A stretch of DNA of 64,000 bases from Tenuifilum sp040752515. GTDB lineage: Bacteria; Bacteroidota; Bacteroidia; Bacteroidales; Tenuifilaceae. The stretch is from NCBI GenBank assembly GCA_040752515.1, contig JBFMGQ010000002.1, forward strand, positions 156,252 to 220,251. Reading direction: 5' to 3'. Made by a program: the position numbers and the translations under genes. The notes below the pieces were generated by a model that worked only from the letters and a program-made list of their open reading frames with translations, ran no database searches and was not told the origin of the DNA. Shown piece by piece: positions 17,787 through 27,514 of this stretch (the stretch's first letter is position 1; each line of letters opens with the position of its first letter).

Positions 17787-19430
17787 TTAGTAATTGGGGT
17801 TTTGCTTGATGTAAGGATTAGCCGAAACCTCAGCAGCTGGTATAGGGAATAGATTCAGATGTTCAGAGGTTGCAGCACCATCCTTTACACCACCTTTCCA
17901 TTGCCATAGGTACGATCCACCGGAGAATTTTCCGAAACGGATCAAATCGGTACGACGCTGAGCCTCGTAGTAAAACTCACGGCCTCTTTCCTTCAGAATG
18001 TCATCGAGGGTAAGTGAGGTTAATCGGTAGGTGTTTGTTGGGGTTGATCCAAAATCACCACCCTGGTAGGCACGGTCACGGATGTAGTTAATGTCGTTCA
18101 AGGCAGCTGTTGTGTTTCCTAAATGGAAGTATGCTTCAGCCCTCATCATGTAAGCATCAGCTAAACGGAAAACCGGAAAATCGGTGCAGGCAAATGCAGG
18201 GTTATAGTTTGCAGGCTGTGAACCATCTGCATTTCGGGCGGTAAACTTATAAACTCCAATACCATAATCGCCACTTGATGAAGCTGCAGGTATATCAGTT
18301 TGTTTTTTAACCTTTAAGAAAACACGCTTATCGGCAGGGTAAAGATTGCGTAGGTCAGTGCCTTCAGTCCAACCGGGGTTGGAAATGCCAAGCATTTGCT
18401 CAACAAATTGCAAACGAGCGCGGTTACCATTCCAGTTGGTATTTGAAGTTAAACCGTGGAAATCTTCAGCCCTGATATAGGTAGCATCGCTACTCGATTC
18501 AATTATGAATGTAGTTCCAACATAGCCTTGTGTGTTTATTCCATCTTGCTCCCATGCAAGAATCATTTCAGGGTTTGCAGGGTAGTTGTTGTCGGCGCTA
18601 AAGTTCTGACGGTAATTGGTTGCCAAAGAGTAAGCACCTGAATTGATAACGCTGTCGCAATAAATCTTACAGCTATCCCATTTTGCGGTTCCGGTGTACA
18701 CTTCCGAATTCAGGTAGGTACGTGCAAGCAACATCCAAGCTGCGGCACGGTTTGCCTGTGTAGAAACACCGCCGGGGGCTGCTAATTTTGGAGAGATTGC
18801 TTTAAGTTCCGACACAATATAGTTAAAGAGTTTTTTGCGTGCCTCAACTACATTTTCATCGAGTTGTTTGGGGTAATACTTACCAACACCATCCTTGTCG
18901 GTGGTGAAAGGAGGATTACCAAAAAGATCCATATGGTAGTAGTAGGCAAGAGCCCTTAAGAATCGAGCTTCAGCGTTGTAGCGTTGAACATCAGGATCAG
19001 AACTGCCATTGGTTAGCTTGATAAAGTCGTTAGCATAAGTAATGGTTAGGCTTAAACGCTGATAAAGAGCAGTAAGGAATGGGTTTTGAGCACTCCAGGT
19101 TTGAGTATTCAGATCGGCTATACCCACATCGCCCCAAGCACAAATTGCCTCGTCGGTAGTAATTTCTTGAAGGTTCCAAAGAGCACGGCAGGTAGTAAAG
19201 AAGTTTTCATCAGGTGCACTGATATCAGCACCACCATTTGCTCCTTGACCGGCAATTATGTAGCTAGCGTAAATTTTACCTAGTACCTGTTTCATGTAGG
19301 CAGGATCGTCGCCAAGGTTTCCCGAAAGAATTGAATTGGGATCCTTGGGCTTCACATCAAGATCTTTCACACATGCGGTAATTACTAACGATGCTAGAAA
19401 GATTCCGAACAATATTTTAACTCTCTTCAT
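17787..19430 (-). CDS. susD: SusD/RagB-family nutrient-binding outer-membrane lipoprotein
   Basis: This is a 547-residue SusD-family lipoprotein. The signal sequence ends in the lipobox LVITAC, with cysteine at residue 20. Family features are the N-terminal SusD-like helical region (DPAYMKQVLGKIYASYIIAGQG), the TPR-like segment RYNAEARFLRALAYYYHMDLFGNPP, and the C-terminal RagB/SusD signature FRLADAYMMRAEAYFHLGN, followed by ILKERGREFYYEAQRRTDLIRFGKF. It forms the surface lid on SusC and binds oligosaccharide. It lies 21 nt after susC. The gene symbol reflects family and context; sugar specificity is inferred. Confidence 0.94.
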   Translation of the reverse strand: MKRVKILFGIFLASLVITACVKDLDVKPKDPNSILSGNLGDDPAYMKQVLGKIYASYIIAGQGANGGADISAPDENFFTTCRALWNLQEITTDEAICAWGDVGIADLNTQTWSAQNPFLTALYQRLSLTITYANDFIKLTNGSSDPDVQRYNAEARFLRALAYYYHMDLFGNPPFTTDKDGVGKYYPKQLDENVVEARKKLFNYIVSELKAISPKLAAPGGVSTQANRAAAWMLLARTYLNSEVYTGTAKWDSCKIYCDSVINSGAYSLATNYRQNFSADNNYPANPEMILAWEQDGINTQGYVGTTFIIESSSDATYIRAEDFHGLTSNTNWNGNRARLQFVEQMLGISNPGWTEGTDLRNLYPADKRVFLKVKKQTDIPAASSSGDYGIGVYKFTARNADGSQPANYNPAFACTDFPVFRLADAYMMRAEAYFHLGNTTAALNDINYIRDRAYQGGDFGSTPTNTYRLTSLTLDDILKERGREFYYEAQRRTDLIRFGKFSGGSYLWQWKGGVKDGAATSEHLNLFPIPAAEVSANPYIKQNPNY

Positions 19431-19451
19431 ATTTATAATGTTTTTGATTTT

Positions 19452-22412
19452 TTAGAATGTGAAACCAAGTCCTAACATGAAAGTGCGAGGTCTTGGATAG
19501 AAACTATAGTCAACGCCACCGTTTACTTCAGGATCAATTCCTTTGTACTTGGTGAAGGTCAAAGCGTTTTGAACGGTAAAGCTTACGCGGAGGTTAACCT
19601 TGTTGAGGATATTATTGAAGTTGTATCCTGCGGTGATGTGGTCAACTTTGAGGAACGAACCATTTTCAACGAAGTAATCGCTGGTAAACTGGCGTTTTAC
19701 AAAGCGGGTATCGCTTAGCTGTGTGGTGAAGTTCTTCCAGTATCCAATTTGATACATTTGGTCGTACGATGCACCGGCAGCTATACCATTGTAAACGTAG
19801 TTACCTATGCTAGCGCGGCTCGAAGTTGAAATATCGAAATTCTTATAGCTGAAACGGATGTTGAATCCCATTAGGTAATCGGGGTTAGGATTATGGTAGA
19901 TGTACTTATCGGCATTATCGCCATTTACCACACCGCCTTCACCCGATAGGTCAACATATAGCCCCTCAATTGGGTTGCCATTAGCGTCGTAAACCTGTTT
20001 GTTAACAAAGAATGAGTATGCTGGTTCACCTACACGGGTAACCTGCTTTTGACCGGTAAAGGCATCACCGTAAAGAATACCGATGAAGTTAGGATCGTCG
20101 GACATCAATAGCTTGGTAATCTTATTCCTGTTGTAGGTTAGGTTGAATCCCAGGGTTAAATTCATATCCTTGGTTGATACCGGGACAACGTTCAACGCTA
20201 CTTCAAAACCTTTGTTTTCGAGGCTACCTACGTTGGTTAAAAGTACGTTTGAGAAGTTGCTTCCGCTTGGGATGTTAACAACGTTCAGAAGGTCTTTGGT
20301 TTCGCGTTTATACAAATCGAATGAACCATTGATTCTGTTGTTTAGGATACCAAAGTCGATACCAACATTTTGGGTTGTTGTTTCTTCCCATTTGATGTCG
20401 GGGTCATAGGCGTTTGGTCTCAAAGTAGGACGGAATTCGCCATCGATTGGATAGTACGAACCTTCAGATGAAGCAATATATCTTGCTTGTGCTGGATAAT
20501 CGTTGAAAATATCCTGCTGACCGGTAACACCCCAGCTTAAACGGAATTTAAGGTCAGAGATCAGATCAACATTTTTCAGGAATGATTCTTCCTTGATTTT
20601 CCAAGCAAAAGCTGCCGATGGGAATAAACCCCAGCGATTGCCTTCGGCAAAACGCGATGAACCATCGTAACGAACGGTTGCGGTGAGTAAGTACCTATCT
20701 AGAATTGAGTAGTTAACACGGCCAAAGAATGAAACAAGATAATTCTCAGTTATGTATGAACTCTTTTCTTCCCTATAGGGCCATGAAGGAGTAACAAGCT
20801 GGCTGCGGGTAAATGATTCGCCCTCTCTTTCAAAGTGCTGCCATGAATAACCAGCAGTAGCGTCAAGTTTGCTGCTTAGGAATCCTAATTCAGTATTATA
20901 GTTTAGGTAGAAGTCCAACAGATTATTCTTGTTGGTGCTGTTGTAGTCGTTCAATCTTCCGAGGTACTGACCGCGAAGTGTATTGGGCGAATAGAAAGGT
21001 CTGTTGTTGTGTCCTTCGCCTTTATTATAATCAGTAGCCATATTTAAATTGGCCTGCAACCCCTCAACAAAAGGAAGTTTGTAGTTAACCTGGAAGTTAC
21101 CCATGAAACGAACAACATCCGATTTGTTATCTACATCCATTAGCTGCTGAACAGGGTTTGGAGTACCAAGGTTAGCGCCATAGTTTTCCCACTGATAGTA
21201 ACCCTTTGAAAGTTCATTTCCGTCGTAAATGGGTTGAGTTGGGTCCATGTTCAATGCTGAACCAAGAGCACCTTCGTCGCCAAAATTATGCTTGGTCGAC
21301 ATACCCTTTGCATTAACCGTGATGTTGAGGGTGTTGTTAAGGAACGATGGATTCAAGGTTATCGAACCGGTTGCACGCTGCATATCGGTATTCTTCATAA
21401 TACCACTCTGGTTGGTGTAACCGATTGTTGCCTGATAGGGTAAATACTTTGTTGAACCGCTAACTGCAATGCTGTGATCCTGTGAAAAAGCAGTTCTGAA
21501 AAGCTCTTTCTGCCAATTAGTGTTTTCAGAACCTAAAAGCAAAAGCTTGTCGGCACCGTAAAGATCACGTTTATCGTAAGCAATTTGTCTCAGCTCATCG
21601 CCCGAGTAAACATCGATGAATTTAATGGCACTCGAAAGAGATGTGTTAACGTTGTACGAAACCCTGAAAGGTGAACCTTCCTTGGCTTTTTTAGTTGTAA
21701 TGAGAATTACACCGTTTGAAGCCCTCGAACCATATATTGATGCCGAAGCAGCATCTTTCAGAATGGTTACCGTCTCGATATCGTTAGGGTTCAAGAACGA
21801 AAGCAGGTTGCTGCTTCCCGATACATTATTATTATCAATGGGAACCCCATCAATAATAAGCAAAGGATCGTTTGATGCATTTAGCGATGATCCACCACGG
21901 ATCCTGATGGTAGCGCCGCTACCTGGTGCACCACTGCTAGTAGTGATAACAACGCCGGCGGCCTTACCAACAAGCAATTCTTGTGGTGAGGTTATGGCAC
22001 CCTTGTTAAAATCCTTAGAGCTAACCGATGCCACCGAAGCGGTCAAATCGGTTTTTTTAACTGTACCATAGCCTATAACCACAACTTCGTCAATTACTTT
22101 TGTGGATACGGCTAATTCAACATCGATAATTGAACGCCCATTAATGGGGGCTTCAAATGTTTCGTACCCAACGAAACTGAAAACCAACACATCGTTATTC
22201 GATTGTGGTTTAATTGAATATTTACCAGCAAGATCGGTAGTTGTTCCTATTGTTGTTCCTTTAACAAATACCGATACCCCTGGTAAGGGTTCTTTTGTTG
22301 CCGCATCGGTAACGGTTCCAGTTACCGTCAGGCCTTGTCCAAATGCTAACCCTTGATAGATTAAAAGGGTCAACATGACAACCATAGATCTCAAAAAACT
22401 TTTGTTTTTCAT
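19452..22412 (-). CDS. susC: SusC/RagA-family TonB-dependent outer-membrane transporter
   Basis: This 986-residue TonB-linked porin imports oligosaccharides. The ATG at 22412 gives a signal peptide (MKNKSFLRSMVVMLTLLIYQ). A carboxypeptidase-regulatory-like domain follows (VTGTVTDAATKEPLPGVSVF), then a TonB-box-like stretch (VIDEVVVIGYGTVKK), a plug domain (GKAAGVVITTSSGAPGSGAT, then DPLLIIDGVPIDNNN and NPNDIETVTILKDAASASIYGSRA) and a long barrel. The barrel ends in the terminal strand TFMLGLGFTF. An open extension to 22529 overlaps the operator region and is not the start. It is the first gene of the sus operon. Confidence 0.95.
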   Translation of the reverse strand: MKNKSFLRSMVVMLTLLIYQGLAFGQGLTVTGTVTDAATKEPLPGVSVFVKGTTIGTTTDLAGKYSIKPQSNNDVLVFSFVGYETFEAPINGRSIIDVELAVSTKVIDEVVVIGYGTVKKTDLTASVASVSSKDFNKGAITSPQELLVGKAAGVVITTSSGAPGSGATIRIRGGSSLNASNDPLLIIDGVPIDNNNVSGSSNLLSFLNPNDIETVTILKDAASASIYGSRASNGVILITTKKAKEGSPFRVSYNVNTSLSSAIKFIDVYSGDELRQIAYDKRDLYGADKLLLLGSENTNWQKELFRTAFSQDHSIAVSGSTKYLPYQATIGYTNQSGIMKNTDMQRATGSITLNPSFLNNTLNITVNAKGMSTKHNFGDEGALGSALNMDPTQPIYDGNELSKGYYQWENYGANLGTPNPVQQLMDVDNKSDVVRFMGNFQVNYKLPFVEGLQANLNMATDYNKGEGHNNRPFYSPNTLRGQYLGRLNDYNSTNKNNLLDFYLNYNTELGFLSSKLDATAGYSWQHFEREGESFTRSQLVTPSWPYREEKSSYITENYLVSFFGRVNYSILDRYLLTATVRYDGSSRFAEGNRWGLFPSAAFAWKIKEESFLKNVDLISDLKFRLSWGVTGQQDIFNDYPAQARYIASSEGSYYPIDGEFRPTLRPNAYDPDIKWEETTTQNVGIDFGILNNRINGSFDLYKRETKDLLNVVNIPSGSNFSNVLLTNVGSLENKGFEVALNVVPVSTKDMNLTLGFNLTYNRNKITKLLMSDDPNFIGILYGDAFTGQKQVTRVGEPAYSFFVNKQVYDANGNPIEGLYVDLSGEGGVVNGDNADKYIYHNPNPDYLMGFNIRFSYKNFDISTSSRASIGNYVYNGIAAGASYDQMYQIGYWKNFTTQLSDTRFVKRQFTSDYFVENGSFLKVDHITAGYNFNNILNKVNLRVSFTVQNALTFTKYKGIDPEVNGGVDYSFYPRPRTFMLGLGFTF

Positions 22413-22513
22413 ATAAATTATGTTTATGGTTAGGTTAAAATTTACCACCTGAAAGTTATTAAATGTTAACTCTAGATTAAGTGGATTTTTATGATTTTGA
22501 ACAAAAAAAACAT

Positions 22514-22536
22514 GCAAACGATACCGCAAACGTTTG
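22514..22536. promoter_or_regulatory. Candidate LacI-type operator between susC and its regulator
   Basis: The 10-bp perfect palindrome CAAACGTTTG lies at 22527-22536. A second GCAAACG half-site lies at 22514-22520, 12 nt upstream of the matching one at 22526-22532. The centred CG is typical of LacI/GalR operators. It sits 115 nt upstream of the susC start and 135 nt upstream of the regulator start, so binding could control both. Confidence 0.7.
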
Positions 22537-22594
22537 TATTTTGAGAAAAAAATATTACATTGGGCGAGCGACTTTCAAAGCTCATTTTTAGTAG

Positions 22595-22602
22595 TATATT
22601 TG
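22595..22602 (+). promoter_or_regulatory. -7 box of the LacI-type regulator gene
   Basis: TATATTTG matches the Bacteroidota consensus TAnnTTTG exactly, 68 nt before the regulator ATG. The upstream -33 element is weak (TTTC at 22573-22576). Confidence 0.5.
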
Positions 22603-22670
22603 TTAAGTTGTAATTGATACTTTTGGGTTAAAAACAATTTTATAATCAAATAGTTTTAAAGCATTTGCCA

Positions 22671-23687
22671 ATGAAATCGAGTCAGGTTACCATCAAGGAC
22701 ATTGCCCGCGAGTTGGGTATCAGCCCTTCAACCGTTTCACGTGCCCTAAAGGATCATCCGGACATCAGCCAGGAAACCAAAAGGCTGGTTAACGAGTTGG
22801 CTGCCAAGTACAACTACAAACCTAACATTATTGCCCTTAGCCTTAGGAATCAACGTAGCAATGTGATAGGTGTAATTATTCCTGAAATTGTTCATTACTT
22901 CTTTTCTTCCGTTATTAGCGGTATCGAAGAGGTGGCCAATGAGCATGGGTACAGCGTGATGATTAGCCAATCCGCTGAGGATTATAGCCGTGAGGTGGCT
23001 GCTTGTGAAACTTTTCTGAATGGCATAATTGATGGGCTTTTGGTTTCGGTTTCAAAGGAAACCTCTAACTACGATCATTTCCACAAGTTCGAGGAGGAGG
23101 GTATTCCTATTGTATTTTTCGACAGGGCTGTTGATGAAATACAGACCGACAAGGTTATTATTGATGATTTTGATGGTGCTTACCAAGCCACTGAACACCT
23201 TATTGTTCAGGGCCGCCGGAAGATTGTTCATTTTGCTGGGCCGCAAAACCGTTTAATCGGTCAAAATCGCCTCAACGGCTACCTGAAAGCCATGCGCGAT
23301 AATGGTGTGGTTATCGATGAGAGGCTTATTATTCACTGCGATACTTTCCAATCGGCTTTGGTTGAGACCCAAAAGTTAATTGAGAGTGGGCTTAAGTTCG
23401 ACTCTATCTTCACTGTTAACGATTTCACTGCAGCAGGCGCTATGAAAGTCCTTCTGCGTAATGGTTATAAAGTTCCCTCAGATGTTGCCGTTGTAGGCTT
23501 TGGCGACGATCAAACATCGCTAATGGTAGAGCCTACGCTCACTACTGTTAACCAACCTGGCTTTGAAATGGGCAAAAAGGCAATGGAACAGCTTATTCGC
23601 AGAATTACACAGTCAAAGCCCGAACCTCCTGTTACCGAAATTTTAAAAACCCAACTCATTGTGAGGGAGTCATCAAGGGTTAAATAA
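22671..23687 (+). CDS. LacI/GalR-family transcriptional regulator of the starch locus
   Basis: This 338-residue regulator has an N-terminal helix-turn-helix and hinge (VTIKDIARELGISPSTVSRA, residues about 6-25, then KPNIIALSLRNQRSNVIGV). A periplasmic-binding-protein-like sensor domain spans about 60-335 (FFSSVISGIEEVANEHGYSV, FDSIFTVNDFTAAGAMKVL, VPSDVAVVGFGDDQTSLMVE). I chose the ATG at 22671; an in-frame TTG two codons upstream is less likely. It is transcribed away from susC, with a palindromic operator between them, so it probably controls the sus operon in response to a maltose-type ligand. A terminator follows. The ligand is inferred from context. Confidence 0.93.
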   Translation: MKSSQVTIKDIARELGISPSTVSRALKDHPDISQETKRLVNELAAKYNYKPNIIALSLRNQRSNVIGVIIPEIVHYFFSSVISGIEEVANEHGYSVMISQSAEDYSREVAACETFLNGIIDGLLVSVSKETSNYDHFHKFEEEGIPIVFFDRAVDEIQTDKVIIDDFDGAYQATEHLIVQGRRKIVHFAGPQNRLIGQNRLNGYLKAMRDNGVVIDERLIIHCDTFQSALVETQKLIESGLKFDSIFTVNDFTAAGAMKVLLRNGYKVPSDVAVVGFGDDQTSLMVEPTLTTVNQPGFEMGKKAMEQLIRRITQSKPEPPVTEILKTQLIVRESSRVK

Positions 23688-23710
23688 AGCAAGCTTATCT
23701 CATTGTAAAT

Positions 23711-23738
23711 AATACCCCTTAATGGGGTATTTTTTTTT
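23711..23738 (+). terminator. Rho-independent terminator after the LacI-type regulator
   Basis: ATACCCC (23712-23718) pairs with GGGGTAT (23724-23730) around a short loop, and eight T follow. It lies 24 nt after the regulator stop. Confidence 0.85.
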
Positions 23739-23805
23739 GCAGCACATTTAAACCATCCTTATCAATTACACTCATATAAATAAAAATAATTTGGGACAAT
23801 TTGCT

Positions 23806-26241
23806 ATGAAAAGGTGTATTTTGGTTTTTTTTATCGTTTTTAGCTTGGTAAATGTTGCTTTGAGTGTTAGAAATAAAGATTCATTAAGGATTACGCGGGA
23901 ACTTTATGCATTTAGGGTAACAGAACCACTGGACATTGACGGTAAAATTGATGAAAAAGCTTGGAAAAGTGCTGATACTGCTACCGATTTCATTATTTAT
24001 GAGCCATTCAATGGACTAAAGGCATCGCAGTCCACTCAGGTAAAGGTGCTATATGATGATTTTGCAATATACATTGGTGCTCGACTCTTTGATTCATCAC
24101 CCGATAGTATATTCCATGAGCTTGGACAACGCGATAACAGCGATAGGCTCCGATCCGATGCTTTTAGTGTTTTTATAAGTACATATAACGATGGAGTAAA
24201 CTTTTTGCAGTTTACTGTCTCGGCATCGGGTGTTCAAACCGATATTAAGCTTACTTCGGGCAAAACCGATAGGAATTGGAACGCTGTTTGGGAAAGCGCA
24301 GTGAGCATCGACAGTTTGGGTTGGATTGTGGAAATGAAAATACCATACAGCGCCCTTAGATTCTCCAATACCGATATTCAGGTTTGGGGGATAAATTTTT
24401 CGAGGCTCATAAAACGTAGGAACGAGTTAAGTACCTGGAACTTTGTCGACGTATCGAGGTCAGGTTTTATTGCCCAATCGGGTGTCCTTAAAGGGATCTC
24501 GGGAATAAAACCACCATTGCGTTTGTCTTTTTTACCATATCTTTCCGGTTATATTGACCAATATCCCGGTTTAAAGGGGTTAGATACACGTATTTCGGGC
24601 GGTATGGATTTAAAGCTGGGCTTAGCCCAAAGTTTTACCCTTGATGTTACCCTGATTCCCGATTTCGGTCAGGTTCGCTCCGACGATAAGGTGTTAAATC
24701 TTACCCCTTTTGAGGTAAAGTATGATGAAGCCCGACAATTTTTCACCGAGGGAACCGAACTATTCGGGAAGGCAGGAATATTTTACTCCCGACGAATAGG
24801 TGGGATGCCTGTTAATTACTACACGGTTTACGATTCCCTCAAAACCAATGAGATCGTCGAAAAAAATCCTCAGGAAACCAAATTAATTAATGCCACTAAA
24901 CTATCTGGGCGGTTTTCCAATGGCTTAGGTGTTGGGCTTTTCAATGCTATGACCCAAAATACCTATGCCGATGTTGTTGATACAATAACAGGTCAACAAC
25001 ATAAACTCCTTACGCAGGGCTTCACCAATTATAATATTATGGTACTTGACCAAAATTTACCAAACAATTCGTACTTAAGCATAATAAACACTAATGTATA
25101 CAGGCCTAACGAAAAATTTACAGGAAATGTAACCGCCACGGAGTTTAACCTGAAAAATAAGAAGCAGACCTTTGGAATAAGTGGAATTGGAGCCTTGAGT
25201 CAACGTGTTTTAGATTCTGCTCAGCGAGGGTTTAAGTCGAGTGTAACTATCTCTAAAATAAGTGGGAACCTTCAGGGATTCCTATGGACAAACATTGAGA
25301 GCAAGCACTACAACCCTAACGATATGGGTTTTTTACGAAGCCCCAATGAGTTCTCATCGGGTTTCACCCTGGCGTATAAGGTATTTGAACCATTTTGGAA
25401 ACTATTAAACATGGAGGCTAGTTTAGAGTTCTCGAATAGCCGTTTATACGCCCCTCGGAGCTTTCAAAACCAAGATATCGAATTCCAAATGAAATTTACA
25501 GATATAAACAATTTTACAGGGAGTTTAGGAGCATCGTACAACCCCCGATATGGCTATGACTACTACGAGCCACGGGTTGAGGGACGCAAGTTGCTTACTC
25601 CCCATGTTTTATGGCTATATTGGTGGGGTTCGCCCGACTATCGGAAAACCGTAGCTTTGGATCATAGATTCTCATTTTGGTTTGCCGATATGTATCACCA
25701 GAAAGGGTATATGTACAGCCTTAGTCCCCGAATCAGGTTTTCCGATAGGCTAATCACTATTTACAGCTGGGCATACCAATCGGAACAGAATAATATTGGA
25801 TATTACGATTACGATGGCTCTAATATTTTTTTTGGTAGCCGCAAACTGGTTACCATAACCAATACCTTTAACATTCAGTATGCCTTTACGGCAAAAGCGT
25901 TTTTAAGTATCAGGGCAAGGCACTACGTAAGACACTACAAGTACAACCAGTTTTTTACCCTAAACAGCAATGGAACCCTAACCCAAACCGATTTGATTTC
26001 GAGCGCAAATAACAGGAATTTCAACCTTTTCAACATAGATCTTTTTTACCAGTGGCATTTTGCACCCGGTAGTGAGTTGGTTCTAGCATGGAAAAATCAG
26101 GTTGAGGAGCTACTCGATACCCCTCGGAGCAACTACTTAAACAATATTGAGGGTATATGGAATAGTCCACAGTACAATAGCTTGTCTGTTAAGATTTTAT
26201 ACTATATAGATTACCAGATGATCCGAAAATTCAAATCGTGA
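23806..26241 (+). CDS. DUF5916 outer-membrane protein with CBM9-like N-terminal domain
   Basis: This 811-residue exported protein has a signal peptide (MKRCILVFFIVFSLVNVALS). A CBM9-like domain covers about residues 25-225 (DIDGKIDEKAWKSADTATDF, then YDDFAIYIGARLFDS and WNAVWESAVSIDSLGWIVEM). The DUF5916 region follows (FDVTLIPDFGQVRSDDKVLNLTPFE-type segment and QFFTEGTELFGKAGIFYSRRIGG). The last 400 residues are rich in alternating aromatic strands and look like an outer-membrane beta-barrel. I used the ATG at 23806. Function is unknown, though family members often sit near polymer-use genes. It follows the regulator terminator and is probably transcribed on its own. Confidence 0.88.
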   Translation: MKRCILVFFIVFSLVNVALSVRNKDSLRITRELYAFRVTEPLDIDGKIDEKAWKSADTATDFIIYEPFNGLKASQSTQVKVLYDDFAIYIGARLFDSSPDSIFHELGQRDNSDRLRSDAFSVFISTYNDGVNFLQFTVSASGVQTDIKLTSGKTDRNWNAVWESAVSIDSLGWIVEMKIPYSALRFSNTDIQVWGINFSRLIKRRNELSTWNFVDVSRSGFIAQSGVLKGISGIKPPLRLSFLPYLSGYIDQYPGLKGLDTRISGGMDLKLGLAQSFTLDVTLIPDFGQVRSDDKVLNLTPFEVKYDEARQFFTEGTELFGKAGIFYSRRIGGMPVNYYTVYDSLKTNEIVEKNPQETKLINATKLSGRFSNGLGVGLFNAMTQNTYADVVDTITGQQHKLLTQGFTNYNIMVLDQNLPNNSYLSIINTNVYRPNEKFTGNVTATEFNLKNKKQTFGISGIGALSQRVLDSAQRGFKSSVTISKISGNLQGFLWTNIESKHYNPNDMGFLRSPNEFSSGFTLAYKVFEPFWKLLNMEASLEFSNSRLYAPRSFQNQDIEFQMKFTDINNFTGSLGASYNPRYGYDYYEPRVEGRKLLTPHVLWLYWWGSPDYRKTVALDHRFSFWFADMYHQKGYMYSLSPRIRFSDRLITIYSWAYQSEQNNIGYYDYDGSNIFFGSRKLVTITNTFNIQYAFTAKAFLSIRARHYVRHYKYNQFFTLNSNGTLTQTDLISSANNRNFNLFNIDLFYQWHFAPGSELVLAWKNQVEELLDTPRSNYLNNIEGIWNSPQYNSLSVKILYYIDYQMIRKFKS

Positions 26242-26290
26242 TAGTAGCCTACTTGCAAAATAGTTAACTTTACCGAAAAAAATTGGTACT

Positions 26291-27331
26291 ATGTTTTCAC
26301 GAGGATTTGCAAGCGATAACAATTCGGGTGTTCACCCCAATATTCTCCATGCTATAAATGAAGTTAACCAAGGTCACACCATTGCCTATGGCGACGATCC
26401 AATTACCCAAAAAGCGATAGAGCGGTTTAAGCAGATTTTTGGATCCGATATCGAAGTGTTTTTTGTTTTTATCGGTTCTGCTGCTAATGTATTAGGACTT
26501 AAGGCAATTACTCAACCCCATAATGCAATAATTTGTGCCGAAACGGCTCACATCAATGTTGATGAATGCGGCGCTCCGGAGAGGTTCACTGGCTGTAAAT
26601 TGCTTACTGTTTCTACCCAAAACGGTAAATTAACTATTGATGGCATAAAAAAGCATATGCATGGCTTTGGCTTTCAGCATCACTCTCAGCCTAAGGTAGT
26701 TTCAATCTCACAGGTTAGCGAGCTGGGTACCGTTTACACTGTTGATGAGATTAGAGCTCTTGCTGATTTTGCCCATTCCCATAACATGTTTTTACACATG
26801 GATGGTGCGCGCTTGGCAAATGCTGCTGTATCGCTTGGAAAAGGGTTTAAGGAATTTACCCGCGATGCCGGTGTTGATGTTCTATCGTTTGGTGGTACCA
26901 AAAACGGTATGATGTATGGCGAAGCCATAGTCTTTTTCAACCGGCAATTGGCTTACGACTTTATGTATACCCGCAAGCAGGGTTTACAGCTCGCTTCAAA
27001 AATGCGATATATCTCAGCTCAGTTCCTTGCTTACCTTGAGGATGGCCAATGGGATTCAACCGCTCGTCATGCTAATGCAATGGCTCAACTTTTAGCAAAG
27101 CGGGTCTCTGACATAAACGGCGTTACAATAACGCAACCGGTTCAGGCAAATGCTGTATTTGCCATAATTCCTAAAGAACTGATTCAACCCCTTCAGAATG
27201 AATATTTCTTCTATGTATGGGACGAGGATCGTTCAGAGGTTCGGTGGATGACCTCATGGGACACCACGGAAGAGGACATTGACCGATTCTGCAGCCTTCT
27301 CGAAACGCTTATCCGAACTGTAAAGCGATAG
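26291..27331 (+). CDS. ltaE: Low-specificity L-threonine aldolase
   Basis: This 346-residue fold-type I PLP enzyme cleaves L-threonine or allo-threonine to glycine and acetaldehyde. Key features are the start MFSRGFASDNNSGVHPNIL, the ICAETAHINVDECGAPE segment, D171 and R174 in HMDGARLANA, and the PLP lysine K204 in SFGGTKNGM. Length is normal. TAACTTTA, close to the -7 consensus, lies 20 nt before the ATG. The gene stands alone between DUF5916 and the serine hydrolase. The name rests on family features; other beta-hydroxy amino acids could be substrates. Confidence 0.93.
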   Translation: MFSRGFASDNNSGVHPNILHAINEVNQGHTIAYGDDPITQKAIERFKQIFGSDIEVFFVFIGSAANVLGLKAITQPHNAIICAETAHINVDECGAPERFTGCKLLTVSTQNGKLTIDGIKKHMHGFGFQHHSQPKVVSISQVSELGTVYTVDEIRALADFAHSHNMFLHMDGARLANAAVSLGKGFKEFTRDAGVDVLSFGGTKNGMMYGEAIVFFNRQLAYDFMYTRKQGLQLASKMRYISAQFLAYLEDGQWDSTARHANAMAQLLAKRVSDINGVTITQPVQANAVFAIIPKELIQPLQNEYFFYVWDEDRSEVRWMTSWDTTEEDIDRFCSLLETLIRTVKR

Positions 27332-27514
27332 TAACGTCTAGGGGCATTTAGTATACAGAAGAGAATGGGGTTTGGGGTTTGGTGTTTAGTGTAAAGTGTT
27401 TGGTAACTGCTAAACCTGCGTTGTCAGCGTTCCGTTTCAATTTACGAACAGCGAAAAACTATCAACGAATATGTTTTTTTATATCTTCGCGGCGCATAGA
27501 TTTTTATTATTGCA

